A model generated the notes under the pieces. It was not told where the DNA came from, made no database searches, and was given only the letters and a program-made list of their open reading frames with translations. A stretch of 64,000 bases of DNA from Gelatoporia subvermispora B (lineage: Eukaryota > Basidiomycota > Agaricomycetes > Polyporales > Gelatoporiaceae): contig KB445795.1 in assembly GCA_000320605.2 (NCBI GenBank), forward strand, positions 1,598,693 through 1,662,692. The letters run 5' to 3'. Below, piece after piece: positions 45,580-58,567 of this stretch. The translations under genes and the position numbers were made by a program. Every line of letters starts with the position of its first letter. The stretch's first letter is position 1.

Positions 45580-48500
45580 TTATGATGCGATGGGTGAGGC
45601 GGGTTTTTCCTCCGGTGGGATGGCCGTGTTTGGCGGGGCCGGGGGTGGTGAAGGGATGACATCATCAAGGAACCCAGGCAAGAACCGCTCGACGCGCTCG
45701 TGCGTTGCAGCCCAGAGTGCTTTCTGTCGATCGTCGCGCTGGTCATCTGATGCTGATATTGGGGGTACCAGCAGATCAGTCGCGTTCATGACAAGTAGGA
45801 CGTTCTTCAGCGATTCCGGCACAGCTTCGTACTGGTTGCAATAGCCTGAGTTAATGTATGCGAGCAGAAATGTTGTGACTCCAACGTACCAATTGGTCAC
45901 GCTTGTCAATGTTCATCAGGCGGTCCAGTAGATCCAACACTTGTATCCATAGAACGCGGATGTCTGCTTGTTGGCCTTCACGTACTTCGAAGTGCATGAA
46001 AGCTTTGCACAAGAGCGCGCACGCACGGACCCTGGTCTCAGGCATGCCGAGCGGGTCACGTAGAAGTACTTGTGGCTTGAGAAGCTCGTCCAACAACGGA
46101 AAGATGACACGGTTGAATAGCTCCTCGATGTATGGCTGATCGTCGGAGCCAGGCTTAAGTTCAAGAGGTAGGTGTGGTCCGAGGATTATCCGCTGCAAAT
46201 GCACCAGCGCTCCATGGCGAATCTCGCGGGAAGTATTGAATGATTGCCTGCCCAATGACGAGAGCAGAGGTAGAGAGAAGTGTCGCCATACTGAAGTTGA
46301 AAAGTCAGTACGATGGATAGCAGTTGGCTTCAGCTCTCGTACCTTGGCCCTTCTGCAGATTCGTCGTCTCCGCAAACATCTGCCAGTATCTCTTCAGATC
46401 GAACATGATATCTATTGCTTTCCGACCGCGCTCCACAACGGGTGAGCTGGACAAGATCTGAGTCGGAAGCATCACCGAATGTGGACAGTACATACTTCGA
46501 TGCGTTTAGAGCTTGATTTCGACGACCCTGTTGTTGAGCTTCTACAGCAGTCCCTGCAGCAGTGGCATATTCATCCAAGACAGCTATCAAGCCAGGGAAA
46601 TTGTCAGCGGTCACACGTTGTTCATGACCCTCGGATACCAGACGTGTAATCAATTCGAACGAGGGACGAGATGCTTCTGGGTGCGATATTGTCGAGCGCA
46701 CTAGGGCGAAGACGACGTTCCATTCGGTTTGCGAATTGACTATGTCCGGATACTGCTGCAATATCAAGACGAGACCCGTCACGACTTGTTCGGCTACCGC
46801 GTTGGCAATAGCGTGCGGAAGTCCAGCAAGGATATCAAATGAGACGTAAACTTGATCCCGGAGAGAGGGCTGTAGAGTAGGGTTTTAGATGCGTTAACTT
46901 CGTCTCAGAGCTGATGTTTTACCGACCTTTGTTGCTAGGATAAGGCAGAGCCGCAGTAACCCTACTACTGCACGCTCAATGAGCAAGATACTGTACTGCG
47001 TGGGCGAGGCGAGCAGTGCCGACAAGTGCTCGAACACGACGGGCCTGCATTGTTTGAAATGTCACCACATACCCATAGATCATGAATAAACGAACGTACC
47101 AGACATCATCCACGTGTTGGGGTGTGTGACAAGCGATACTGATCATGGTCTCAAGGAGAAAGACAGATGCGGGGTCATATGGGAGCGAGTATGGGCTGCT
47201 CTGAGAGTTGTTGAGGCCGGAAGGAACATCGTCAGCTTCCTGTTTGAGACGTGCGACTGTCCGCTCATGAGCTAATGCCTCCAATGCCCTCACGGCTGCG
47301 ACTAATGCTTCGTTGTCGAGTTGCCTGTCAAGGGATTCAGCGAAGTTTCTGAGGCGCCGCCCAAGGCCGCGCTCACATTATCTGCGCGTATAGTTCATCC
47401 AGTCGACAGGACGATATGCAATCAATAGTGCAAAGTGTGTTCTCCACGTCAGCATCTGTAGCGTCCGGAACCAGGTTATCCGCGCTGGAACCATAAGGAG
47501 TCATGAGATATGAAGACAGAGCGGAAAGTAGGCCATCGGATCTTTGAGGTAGCCGCGCGGGCAGGCTTCTGCGTAGAGGAATAATGGAAACGCCGCCAAG
47601 GAAGTCTTCCATGTGAAGCATCCGGGTTGGTAACAAGGAGTGCAGAAAGAGGTTTACAAACATCTCAAATATCTATACGGTATTTCAGTGGGTGTCTTGC
47701 AATATTAAGAGCAATAGCGCACTTGAGTCCACCCTTCACGCAGTGCGTTGCCGTTGCCATTAACGATGTTGAATAACACCACTGCAGCCAGTTGGCCTTT
47801 GACGTTTGTCCCGAACTTCACAGACAACGAAGAGACCGTGATTGATTGACCATCGATCTCAACAACTGGGTAGTTCGGCACTTGAGATGGTGAGGAATCG
47901 GAGACCAAAGATGTGGCCTGAGAGAGAGAGACTACGAGGTAGTCGAATACGTCTTGCATGTCGAAATGCCTAGCGAGTGTTGCACACTGACGGAAGCCGG
48001 CGATCGCTCGTTCAATGACATAGTCGTCTTCGAAAGTCGTGAAGGCATGGGCTATCGCCGTTACTGCTGGTTTCCAGACCGCCTTGAACATGTCCCTGTC
48101 GAACAATGAAACGTTGCACATCATGTATTCGCCTATATCACTTCCAATGAGCCCAAACGCAGCCTCGAGGCACACAATACGAAGACCATACCTGCCTGCT
48201 TTGAGCGTGTCATAAGTTCTTTCCACGCATACTCGAACCCTAATTGTCCCGTGTGCTCCTCTGGCATGATAATCTCACGTTTGCGAATGGAATCGTATAT
48301 ATCTTGCTATGATCACCGCTATGTCAACCCTTATGTAAGACCGCGAGGCACAAGAGATACTCACAAGGTATTCGGGCGAGAAGTCAGAACCTTCATTGAC
48401 ACCTTTCAAGTTACGCTTGTAGTCTTCAATCGTCATTCGTTTCTGACGTTACTTCAGTTAAAATCAGGCGCAAACATGACTGGTACACCCACCCGTATTT

Positions 48501-51102
48501 GCGGATTATGGAGGTCAGTATTCAACAAGATGATGGAATACGCCAAGACATAAACTGCATCCTGAGACTTCACCTCCGCTTGATTCGTAGGTTAGTTGGG
48601 AAGTAACGAATTTCACAAACCTAACATACCAGGTTTCGTAGCGAAATAGACCTCCGCGAAGGTTTCTGTTATGCGGCTGATCTGTTGCGCCTCCCCTGGT
48701 AGTCGAAAAGCCTCCAAGAATTCTCTCATAGCATCCGCCACCGATTTCTTCAGGGCAAAGAATCAGTATGAGTCTCATCGAGTATCATGTTAACCTACAT
48801 CCTTGAAATCGAACAAACCCATAAACACTTTCAGGACCTCGATGTTCTCCGGTTTGGATATAAAGTCCCCAATAACGCGTTTATCCAGACGTGTATTGCT
48901 TTTCAGAAACTTCGCTAAGGTGACAGGCCTGGGCTCATCCGGGCCCATATAAATCAACTTGTTCTCCTCGAGGAACGATAGCCCGGCTTTGGGTTTGGCA
49001 TTGAACCGCGCTATTCCAGTTAGGATCAATCTCTTACGAGATTTGACATGCATCAGCTCATCGGGAGAGGCAAAGCGCTACAAAGTGGAAAAGCACAATA
49101 AGTAGTCGCAAAAGTCTTGAAGGGCATTACGCACTGGAGGCCATTGTTCGGAAAGCTGGCGTAACGAGTCAGAAGAAGTAAACACTCAGAATAGATAGGA
49201 CACCGACACCTTCCGCCCGAGCAGCCATATGATTCACGAATGCAAGGACTAAATCCAAGCATAAGAACTGGGTGCTCTGCGGATGACTTTCATGTACCGC
49301 AGATGCTTGCTGAGGATAGATGCTCTGCGGATATGTGAGTCATTATTATATAGGACTATTAGGCACGTGCCGAACCTTGGTCGAGAAATCGATGAGACGC
49401 TCAAACATGTTTTCACAATTCATGTCGCAGTCATAATTCGCATACAGATCCACCATGAAGCTAGGGTGTCGGGAAATTAGACACAGAGTTTCGAGGAGAA
49501 GTTGGCGCGTATCGCCACGAGCGGGAGTAGCCAGTACACGTGGAGTTGAGGGCGTTCGGTCAACGTCAGAGGTCGCATCGACGGGGCCTAACTGCGGAGT
49601 AGAATTTGGCGAGCCACTGGGACGCGGAGACACATTCTTCCCGCTTGGTCCTAGAGTTGATTGCGGCTTGCCTGTGACAGCTGGAGCAAGCCGGTCCATT
49701 GTAAAAGCCAAGAAGAGCTCGTGCTGCAGTTTGAGTTTCGGACGCATAGTCTCGAACATGGTTGCAATGGTACGAAGAGAAGTCTGGAGGACGGGAGCAT
49801 TTTCTGAGCGCGCTAGAAGAAAGAGGAACTTGCACCCATGATCAAGGATAAGAGACAACAGGGAAGGATAGTCAGAGATACGACATCCTGCCACCTCAAA
49901 AGCCACATTCAGAATCCGCAGAGCAGTAAGACGTGTCGAATCTGTGTGCAACTGATCGGTAGGATCCAGGATGTTGATGATGACGCGGAGGAGCTCCAAA
50001 ATCGAAGGTAAACCATCTGAAAGAGAACGTCGGTTCAGAGGGGGCAGCAGCAATCAGCGGGTACGCACATTCCTGGCGTTGCGGGGGGGATATTCCCGCT
50101 GTGGCCACGTCTTCGGCAACCTCTGTCCCATGAGATCTCTCCTCCGCATGTGTAGTTTCCTCTGATGCTTCGCCTGCATTCAAAGTCCTGGATGCGACGC
50201 TCATTCGAAGCTCATTATCTTCTGCTTCGAATGTACTGGCGGCCAGCTTGCGCTCTTCCGCATCTGGATCAAGTGAATCAAGCCGCAAGAACACAGTTCG
50301 GACTAGCAAGTGCATAGTCGTCTCGGCTGAGCGCCGGAGGATTTCTTGAAATGAGAATATTTAGGAAGACATCAGTATCCTATCGGCGCTAAACTCACCA
50401 CTTAATCGCATCTGGCAGCATGTCGTCAAAGCGGTCTCAAGCATCTCACATACTTCGATGTCCCCCAAGGTACTGCCCAAGCTACTACACATGGCGTCTT
50501 GTATTATTTGCATAATCTTGAGCAGCACGACTTCGTCGCCGGAGGAATCGCTTGCTTCAAACTTGCAGCGAGAAATAGCGTTGCTGAGTTCCGTCAATGC
50601 CACGTCTAGTGATGGTGAAGTTGTTGACACCAGATTACAGAGGAAGAAGCTATGGAGTGCAGATAATGCTGCCGAAGTGATGGGTCCCGTGGACAAGGGT
50701 GATCGAATGATTGCACAGAATGGAGAAAGGAGAGTGTTCAAAGGGAGTGTCTGAATGTCTTTTGAGGGAGGTATCAATATGGAACACCGTTCGCCAAAGT
50801 AGATATGACGTACCTGTTGTGTCCTGCACAAGCCGCTTCAGTTCCTGGAAGCCAGACATGAGGTCTTGCTCAGTGCTCCCACGTTCAACCATGAAGCCAT
50901 CATGTACTGGCTTGACTCTTCGAAGACCCATGCTGGTGGCGAGCGCAGAATCGCGTGTGGAGAAGGAATGTGTTGGTGACGCCCAGCGCGAGTTCTTGCG
51001 CATGACTGAAGTCACTGAGAGGATCTCGGAGAGGAGTATATGCTTCATGGATACCGATACAAGACATGATTGCGGCATGATTCCTGGGCTCGCGGAATCC
51101 AT
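45580..51102 (-). CDS. Arf guanine-nucleotide exchange factor, Gea1/2-GBF1 family (Sec7 domain)
   Basis: Large Golgi factor that loads Arf1 with GTP for COPI coat assembly. The start is [20 protein letters not shown] at 51102. The N-terminal dimerisation and cyclophilin-binding part includes [12 protein letters not shown] and [18 protein letters not shown] homology-upstream-of-Sec7 region ([34 protein letters not shown]) follows. The Sec7 domain (about 48.2-49.05 kb) has [34 protein letters not shown] and the glutamic-finger stretch [20 protein letters not shown]. The C-terminal HDS-like helices run to [13 protein letters not shown]. More than 20 introns are present. Every segment I checked is open, so it appears full length, roughly 1,500 residues. 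Confidence 0.94.
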
Positions 51103-51358
51103 CGCAATGGTAAGTTAGAAATGCAATGGAGCAGTCGCGTCGCAATCTTTGCCACGCTTCCCTTACGTGTCACGTACGACGCAGCAGTAAGTACACGTTA
51201 GCGCCGAGAAGTTGTTTATTTCAGAGGCTGTTGCCAAACAACCGCCTCCCTGTTTGGGTAGTGTACTGTCTTGCTGCAGATATCACGAAATGATTCACAG
51301 CAGGATCCTCTCAAAACACTAATCACACAAGCTGGAAGCCGGATAGCTACGAGTCCAA

Positions 51359-52529
51359 TCATTGTCCAGACGGTTCCCCTGACGCGAACATTGCAGCCTG
51401 ACCTGCAGCCGTCGCTGCAAGGCGTGTTCGCTTCCTCTCCGCCTCAGCCTCCTTCTCACGTTCGATCTCTGCGACAATCGCCTCAATCTGCGCCAGGTCC
51501 AAGCTCTAGTGGCTTGTTAGCAGATCGTCTAACGGCAAGTTATGTAAAGAGCTACTTACACTGATCTTGCCGTAGCTCTCCATCACGCTGATCTCGATGT
51601 TCTTCGCGCCGGTCTGGACCACCTCGAGGAGACTCTTCACTGTCAACTTGATAGCATCCTCCCGAGACATATCGTCTTTGTGATTCTTCTCCAGGAATTC
51701 CCGGACTGTCTTGGAGGAACGACCGATGGCATTGGCCTACCCCATAGCCTTCAGTAACGCACATGCTATACATTGATTAAATTGTTACCTTCCAAGCACT
51801 GTAGATGCCACTTGGCTCAGTCTGGTATAGTCTTGGTCTGGTGTCATGAGGGTCAAATCCGACTATGAGCGTAGAGATGCCAAAAGGCCGGACACCGCCA
51901 GATTGAGTATATTTCTGACGACGAGGGAATCAGGACTCGCACTGCTCATCGGAACATTACGTACCTGCTGAATACCCGCAATATGTCTGGTGATATACTC
52001 CACGGTCACAGGATCTTCAACGGTCAAACGGTGACTTTGGCATTCAATGCGCGCCTTGTCGATCAAGATTCGTCCGTCAGCCGTGAGACCTGCACATCAA
52101 TGAGCGGAGGGCAAGCAGTAGCTCTCGGAACGAAATACCAGCAAAGGCAAGACAGATGTGGTCATCCAGCATGACCACCTTGCGGACCGTGCGAGGGTCT
52201 TGCAACTGTAGTACTGACTTCTTCTCGACACCCAAGACCACGACATCCTTCCCGCGGACGCCAACCTACGAGGGTGTCAGAGTAGGGAGACATAATGGGG
52301 AGAATCAACATACAGCGCAAGTGCCCTTACGAACTGCTTCCAGTGCATACTCTACCTATGGAACGCGTCATGGGTCTGCGTTCGGTACGCCGCTATATAC
52401 ACGTGAACTGAATTTACCTGGAATAGATGGCCGTCCGGGGAGAAGACGGTGAGAGCTGGGATTTCTAAGTAAACAAGTACCAGCGCAGACAGGATAGTTT
52501 TGAATACCTCGATCGTAGGACCTGGACAT
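51359..52529 (-). CDS. pre6: 20S proteasome subunit alpha type-4/PSMA7 class
   Basis: Non-catalytic outer-ring subunit of the 20S proteasome. The first exon is only 22 bp, MSRSYDR, joined across an intron to [13 protein letters not shown], the standard alpha-subunit signature. Then come [20 protein letters not shown] on the next exons, and [32 protein letters not shown]. Near the end are [20 protein letters not shown] and [20 protein letters not shown], with the tail [20 protein letters not shown]. The last codons read [13 protein letters not shown] at 51359. Introns are many and short. A CACGTG lies 107-112 bp before the start. Confidence 0.95.
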
Positions 52530-52635
52530 TCTAGATAGGTTGACAAAGCGAGGTGATGTTGGACGGAGTGAAGCACAGGCGAACTCTCCTGCGGCGAGAC
52601 GCGCGTCGAGCTTGCGTCGCCTCTATGACACTGGT

Positions 52636-52641
52636 CACGTG
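52636..52641. promoter_or_regulatory. CACGTG palindrome upstream of pre6
   Basis: E-box-type hexamer between the divergent pre6 and C78 peptidase genes, mirroring the one before pre2. Confidence 0.35.
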
Positions 52642-52855
52642 GGATGCTGTATTCCGGCGCGTCGTTGTTTAAGCGCTCGCGATCAGAGCGCGAATCTGGC
52701 CATCGGCGGCTGTGGCAGACCGACTTCAGGACTTTGCGCAGTTTCAATATCCCCTCCAGAGTATCTACTTCTCAGCACAAGCTCATTCAGAACTACAGCC
52801 TCGTTTGTATCCTCATGGCTCGCGCTATGCTCTTCTACTCAATTAGACGTATTAG

Positions 52856-54673
52856 ATGAAATGTCAAGTCTGCTCCAAAGACCTCACAACCATGGCGGTT
52901 GAACAGAGACAGGCTCACTACGACATGCATTTCACGGATGAGACAATAGGTACCGTACTCTCATATACGGTGAGTTGCGCTTTAGTGATGGAACTCTTAC
53001 CCCTTAGCGTCTTCTGCAGGACCTAGCTCGCAGATACAAGATCAAAGCAAACGCACGAGTCCGAGAACGCTCAAGATCAACCGAAAGGACCAGGAGTCAC
53101 CCGGGCCAAACTCAGACAAGAAGAACGTGTTCTGGTTCCCGCATCAGATGACAAGGCCACCACCGAACTTCAGTCCTGGCACGTCCTGGTTGACCTTTAA
53201 CTAAGATATACGAGACTGACACACTATATCGGAGACACAGGACTGGTTCCCATCATCAAGAAAGCTTTAATTCGTATGCACGAAAGAGGTCATATGCAAA
53301 GAGCTTGGCTATGTCATGACCTCGCGGTACACGTTTCGTCAGAAGGTTGGGACCGTGGTTGGGGCTGCGGGTAAGCGTACACTCTTCGGGTACATTATAT
53401 GTTCACCAGTTCGCTAGGTATCGGAACTGTCTAATGGCGTGTGCGAGTCTGATGGCACAACAGAAGGAACCGCTGTACTTTCCTTTGCTTGATGGTCCGC
53501 CGCCCCCCGGAGTACGCAATGTTCAGTCATGGATTGAGAGTGCTTGGGAGAATGGTAATCCACACAAACACAACAGTCTGGACCTTGTTCACGTTAAGTT
53601 CAAGGTTATGATGAAGAGGGTGCTGTACAATTAAAGCACACACTCGTTGATACTTCTAAGTGGATTGGAACTGGAGGTGCGTCCTTTGATAGGGCGGCAA
53701 CAGCACTCAGCTCAACCTCATTATAGAGTTATACACCGCATTCACTTTCCGACGAATACCGTGAGTCTCCAACGGACCTATGGTGTAACTTTGACGCGAC
53801 TCGCAACTAGGTCTCAGCTCGTTGATTTTCAGTTGACTAGAGGTGAGACTGAAGTAATTGTATTCAGTCGTCAGTCTGATGAAATGATTATATCTGGCAG
53901 GCGTAGATACGTTGATCGAGTGGATACTGGATTACTTCAGCTCTCCCAGTTCACAGATGCAGAAGGGAAACAACGTAGATGACATACTAAGGGGTGCTTC
54001 ACCTGTCATCGTCACAGACAAACTACCTATCATACTTCAACATAGCGGCCATTCACGTACTGTGGTGGGCGTAGAAAAAACCAAAAGTGGGGCATTGAAT
54101 CTACTGGTCTTTGATCCATCCAAGTGCGCTCAAATCCTTGGCCCACAGTCAGATGTCATTAACTTCGGACAGGCGCATTCCTTCAAGCATACGTGATGCC
54201 GGTCTTGGTGCATCGAATGCACATCGCTCTCCAACACAGTTAGATCATCAAGGGAGATTGTTACAACCTCTTCTGCATCCTATAAGAACTCTGAAGTCAC
54301 ACAAGCGGAAGCAAGGAGATGGGACAAGTGGGTCGCCCAAAAGACTTCGTCTTGATGAGCAAAGTGGAGCATTTGAACATCCCATCATAATCGACGACGG
54401 CGACAATCCCGACGATGCGGTTGGTACGAATCACGATGCACCTCCCCGCGAAGATGCACCCGAGCTGGATCCGAAGCAGGTCCTCAATTTGTTTCGCGTA
54501 GCTACCAAAACTCTGGGGTATTGTCGAAACTTGGCGTGGCAATGGCTGAATGCTGACAGCACCTCTTTAGAAGAAAGAACAAGTACCAGATCTTGTACTT
54601 TCCCCTCGAACAGCCATTAGATGATCAGCAGCGGACGTCGCGAAAGGTTGTCACCAGTCTTAAGATATCTTAA
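52856..54673 (+). CDS. C78-family cysteine peptidase (UFSP/ZUFSP/Mug105-like) with N-terminal zinc finger
   Basis: Predicted ubiquitin or ubiquitin-like protease. The N-terminus is a C2H2-type finger, MKCQVCSKDLTTMAVEQRQ and HYDMH. After a Ser-rich linker the catalytic domain starts LVPIIKKALIRMHERGHMQR. The nucleophile Cys is in EGWDRGWGCGYRNCLMACAS. VDTLIEWILDYFSS, the His motif LQHSGHSRTVVGVEK and LLVFDPSK supply the rest of the active site. The C-terminal tail has a KRK basic patch, an acidic run and KYQILYFPLEQPLDDQQRTS, a conserved family end. About nine introns trace in frame; the second (53179-53240) appears to use a GC donor, because no GT donor preserves the frame. Confidence 0.9.
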
Positions 54674-54941
54674 TCCTAATGTTCAACTTCTGTATGGAGA
54701 TTTCGATGTCCTCACATTACGTAGACTCTAGGTAAGAGCTGTGACTGTAAACGCTACGACGTTGCTATCTTTGCGCATTGGCGTGCGCACTTCTAATTAC
54801 CATACATACTACATAGATTCCTAATTGATAATCGCCTGGTATTTACTTTGGTTCTTGGGATATTCGTTGAACTATCCTTGGGATCGTCCACGTACAGTCG
54901 TCTAGTCAAGCCTCTTTGGCCGATATGTATTGGCCCAAGGT

Positions 54942-56310
54942 CTACGCTGAAGTCATGACCACATCAGGGCCTGCGCCAATAATGGAAGTCGGCTCAAGAA
55001 TTGGTGAATGAAGGCCCTCTAGAGGCATTACTTCCAGCCCGGCGACAGCACAGCGCAATGCACGCTCCCAAGCCTGATCAACACGGTAGCCGCCAGCTCT
55101 CATGACACCCTCTTTGTCTCGTCTCACTGCTTCGCTTGGCGGGTCGTCGTAGTCGTCCCGGAGGGTGAACATGTCCTCGTATGCATACCAGTTGTCTTGA
55201 AGAGGGACGTGAGGAACGTCAGGGACCACCGTACTCTGCGCTGCTCGGGAACGAAGGAGTCGTGAGCTGCTCTGGAAGAGGCTGCCAGAAGAAGACGAGC
55301 GAGCGGATGCACGACGCATCGCTTCGAGTCGTGATCGGGCTACAAGCTTAGTTGCGTCTTTATCGCTAGTCTCGAGCTTGTCGATGATCTCGCGACGGCC
55401 TTTTTCGCGCTCCTCGCGCTCTTGCTCTTCAGCCCGCCGTAATTCGGCTGCGCGATGCTCGCGTTCTTGCCGTTCCAGCTCTTCCTGTTCTTTGAGAGAT
55501 TGCGCGTACTGTTCTTCTCGCTGAATATTGAGCTCAATGAGTGCAGCGTTTTCTTGCCGGTACTGCATGATGCGAGCTTCGGTTTCGGCGACATCAATGT
55601 CATTAATAAGGTTGAAAGCTAGGAGTAAAGTGGTCATTCGTTCTAATCTATGAACTACTGAGTGGTCAAATGGAACTCACTAATGTCTTCAACCTCTTCC
55701 AAGTAATCGTTGTATGAGCGCATGTCCGGAAAGTCTTCGCGCCTTTTATTGAACCTAGGGCCACCGTAAGATCGGCAGTGGACACCTGGAGCATTCGCCT
55801 CACTCTTTCGCTATCCGCCTCCTGACTGCTACCTCTTTCTCTACGCCTAGATCCTCAAAGGTTTGGGGGATGAAGGCAAGTTTCCTCAATATCTTGGCGC
55901 AAACAGGACATGGAGCGGGACCCAAGGTAAACAAGCGGTCGATGCATGACTCGCACCTGAGAAAGTAAGCTCCATCCAAGACGGCAGATAGTAAGAGACG
56001 TACATCTTGTGATAACAAGAACTGACGAGCAGCCGCAGCTTAGGATTCAAGTACCTGTCAGACTTGCAGACTGGACATTGGTCGTCCATAGACTATCACT
56101 AATAGTGAGCACAGTGCGCCTTAGAAATCAGATATTTGTACTTACAAAGTACTCTGATGTACGACCGGAAGCATCCTTGACTCCTCCGCCGAATACGGTC
56201 GTCGAAGTGCTTTGTATCTGAGGAGTGCTCGTGCGTGTACTAGAAGCAGTGGAGACACCACCTTTGCGTACAACCGTCCCACGTAGCCAACCGTTTGCTC
56301 TATTGGACAT
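54942..56310 (-). CDS. tfb3: TFIIH subunit Tfb3 / CDK-activating kinase assembly factor MAT1
   Basis: RING protein that bridges the CDK-activating kinase to TFIIH. The start is MSNRANGWLRGTVVRKGGVS at 56310. The C3HC4 RING spans two exons: DDQCPVCKSDRYLNPKLRLL, VSSCYHKMCESCIDRLF and GPAPCPVCAKILRKLAFIPQ. Then FEDLGVEKEVAVRRRIAKE and ERFNKRREDFPDMRSYNDYL precede the MAT1 centre (NDIDVAETEARIMQYRQENA). A long Glu/Arg coiled coil follows, and a C-terminal region ending IGAGPDVVMTSA. Length and order are normal for the family. It is divergent from the LigB-type gene, 402 bp between starts. Confidence 0.95.
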
Positions 56311-56712
56311 CTTGTTCCTCTCTGTAAAGATAATCTAAGATATGAAATATGGCCCTGCTGATGTGTCGAAGGCTGAACGGATTCCGAGGCGGACTCCTGG
56401 TGGCTGAAGCTGAAGTAAGTGCGCAGATGAAGCGTAAGCGGGATGACGCGCGAGTCGGTACGAGCCTGCCTCTCTTGGTCATCCTCGTCCCACCGTGTCC
56501 GACACGGTCGTACATATAGTCGTGCACAACCGCAGCAATGAATCTATCTTCCTTGTTATATCTCCAGTCCGCTTCCAACTCTGTTTTCACTGTTTCTCAT
56601 TCTGGCACCGATTCTTAGCTGGCGAATTGGGGTACTTGTGGTCATTTCCGTCATCTCCGCAATCATTCTGTTCCGACAACCTCAGTTCAAATTCTGGTCT
56701 CTGAGTTTAGTG

Positions 56713-57901
56713 ATGACAAGTGTCCAGAGTGCCGCTCAATCATTTCCTAAGACCCGAACCGAGTGGAGACAAGCTCTCCAGGAGCTGCCGTCCACACCGG
56801 AGAATATACCTGCGTTCTTCTTCGGACACGGTTCTCCAATGCTCGCTTTCCCTGAATCGGACGCATCAAGCGCGGATCCGGTGCTGAACTACGCGGGTCC
56901 AAAGGGCCCACTCGCGAATTTTCTCCGAGACTTTGGACCAGCCTTACTTGAGAAGTACAAGCCGAAAGCTATTCTCGTTTTCAGCGCCCACTGGGAGACA
57001 GTTGGAGAGCGTGTTGGTATGTCACTCAAAATTCTCGAGTGGGACGTGATGGCTTGACGCTCATTAGTGACCGACTATGGTGATGAAAATCCACTGCTTA
57101 TGGACTATTACGGATTCCAACCTGCATTATATCAACTCAAATTCAAGTCACATGGAGACACAGCACTTGCGCGACGGATTGTTGAACTATACAAAGAGGT
57201 ATGCAATTCGACACGATACTTCAAGGCACGGTTAACACCAGCTCTACTCAAGGCCGGTCAGCTCGCTCGCACGACGTCAGTCATGGAGGCACGGGGGCAG
57301 GACGGTCGTGGGTTCGATGGCCCCGGACTCGATCACGGAGTATTCGTACCCTTCCGACTGATGTTCGGAGAGGAGTTCACGGACGTGCCTATTGTACAAG
57401 TCTCCATCGATGGCACTATGAGTGCGGAGAAGAATTGGGCGCTGGGCAAGGTCGTCGAACAGCTGAGGTGAGCATTGATTGCATAGGCGTCTTATAGAAG
57501 CGTTAACGGACGCGGGCGTTAGGCGCGAAGGCGTTCTCATTCTGTCAGGGGGTTATCTAGTCCACAACTTACGAGACTTCGCATCATTCTCGGAAGACTC
57601 TGCAAATGGTCTGGTAAAAGATTTCGACAGCGCTATCGTAAGAGCAGTCGCCCTTGAAGACGTGAGTGTCTCAAAGGTGTACTCATTGTGGTCAGTACTC
57701 CGCGTACTGATGGTATTTGCGCAGCCGGTTGCTCGAAAGAAGGCGATGTTTGATCTCATGCAACATCCTGGATTCCGGGCTGCGCACCCGCGAGCAGAGC
57801 ACTTTGTTCCGTTGTATGTAGCTGCCGGAGCGGGAGGAGATGGTCATGTCAAGGTGGTGTCCGCGATCTACAGTGCCGGAACATTCGCATTTGGGCTGTA
57901 A
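56713..57901 (+). CDS. Class III extradiol dioxygenase, LigB / DODA-like
   Basis: Predicted metal-dependent enzyme that opens catechol-type rings; relatives include plant and bacterial 4,5-DOPA extradiol dioxygenases. The start MTSVQSAAQSFPKTRTEWRQ at 56713 gives a soluble protein. An in-frame ATG at 56638 would add a hydrophobic leader. The metal-ligand histidines lie in IPAFFFGHGSPMLAF and AILVFSAHWETVGE; another conserved His is in GLDHGVFVPFRLMFGEEF and HFVPLYVAAGAGGDG. VTDYGDENPLLMDYYGFQPA and VLILSGGYLVHNLRDF also fit. Four or five introns are in frame. The substrate is unknown. This family is unrelated to the dedicated fly-agaric DOPA dioxygenase. Confidence 0.88.
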
Positions 57902-58567
57902 ATGCGGCTTAGGTTTAGCGAGACATGTATTGATGGGTCTGGTACTGAAAGGCTTCTGACCGCATTGCAATCCTCCGACTCCGGTGCCAAGTCATCGCAT
58001 GCTGGACAAGCAGGCGTTCAAGTCGGCGTCGACCGCGCGCCGTGCGCGTCATGGGCGCCTGCGCGTACGAATTGAGCGCCGAGGAGCGCCTATAGAGCGC
58101 GCTTGCCGAATGATCGTCGCACGTGATGATGTGCTAAATCCACGTGCGCGAGACCATGTCCTCGGGTTGCACGGTACGACGTCTTCTGCTCGCTTTCGTT
58201 CTGTTGCTCTCAAGTTTTTATCGGTCCGCGCAGGGCGCACATCTCTTTACTTCCGACAGTCGTTTGGGCCGTAGCTAAGACATCGGGTGTATCCAGTCAT
58301 CCGAAGAGATTTGTTTCTTAGCATCTCACAGCCCTCTGATCGCATCGCTAAGGGATTGTCGTCTCATCCTCCTGTCATCGCCCCTCGCGCTACCCGATGC
58401 AGTGAGCCCGCACCCTTCACCGTCCCTCAAAGCTATAATTGTTGTCACGGTCAGAGCATTTACCTACACGTGGGTCTGACACGGAATCTCATTCACCGAT
58501 ACTGACAGGTTCCTCTCATAGCCGCCGATTCTACGGCCGCAGGCGTTTACTTGCACATATTTGAATA
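57902..58567. other. Intergenic region upstream of the PKA-like gene
   Basis: This 666-bp stretch has no recognisable gene. A patch near 58030-58110 is rich in GCGCC and GCGC. It presumably carries the kinase promoter. Confidence 0.5.
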
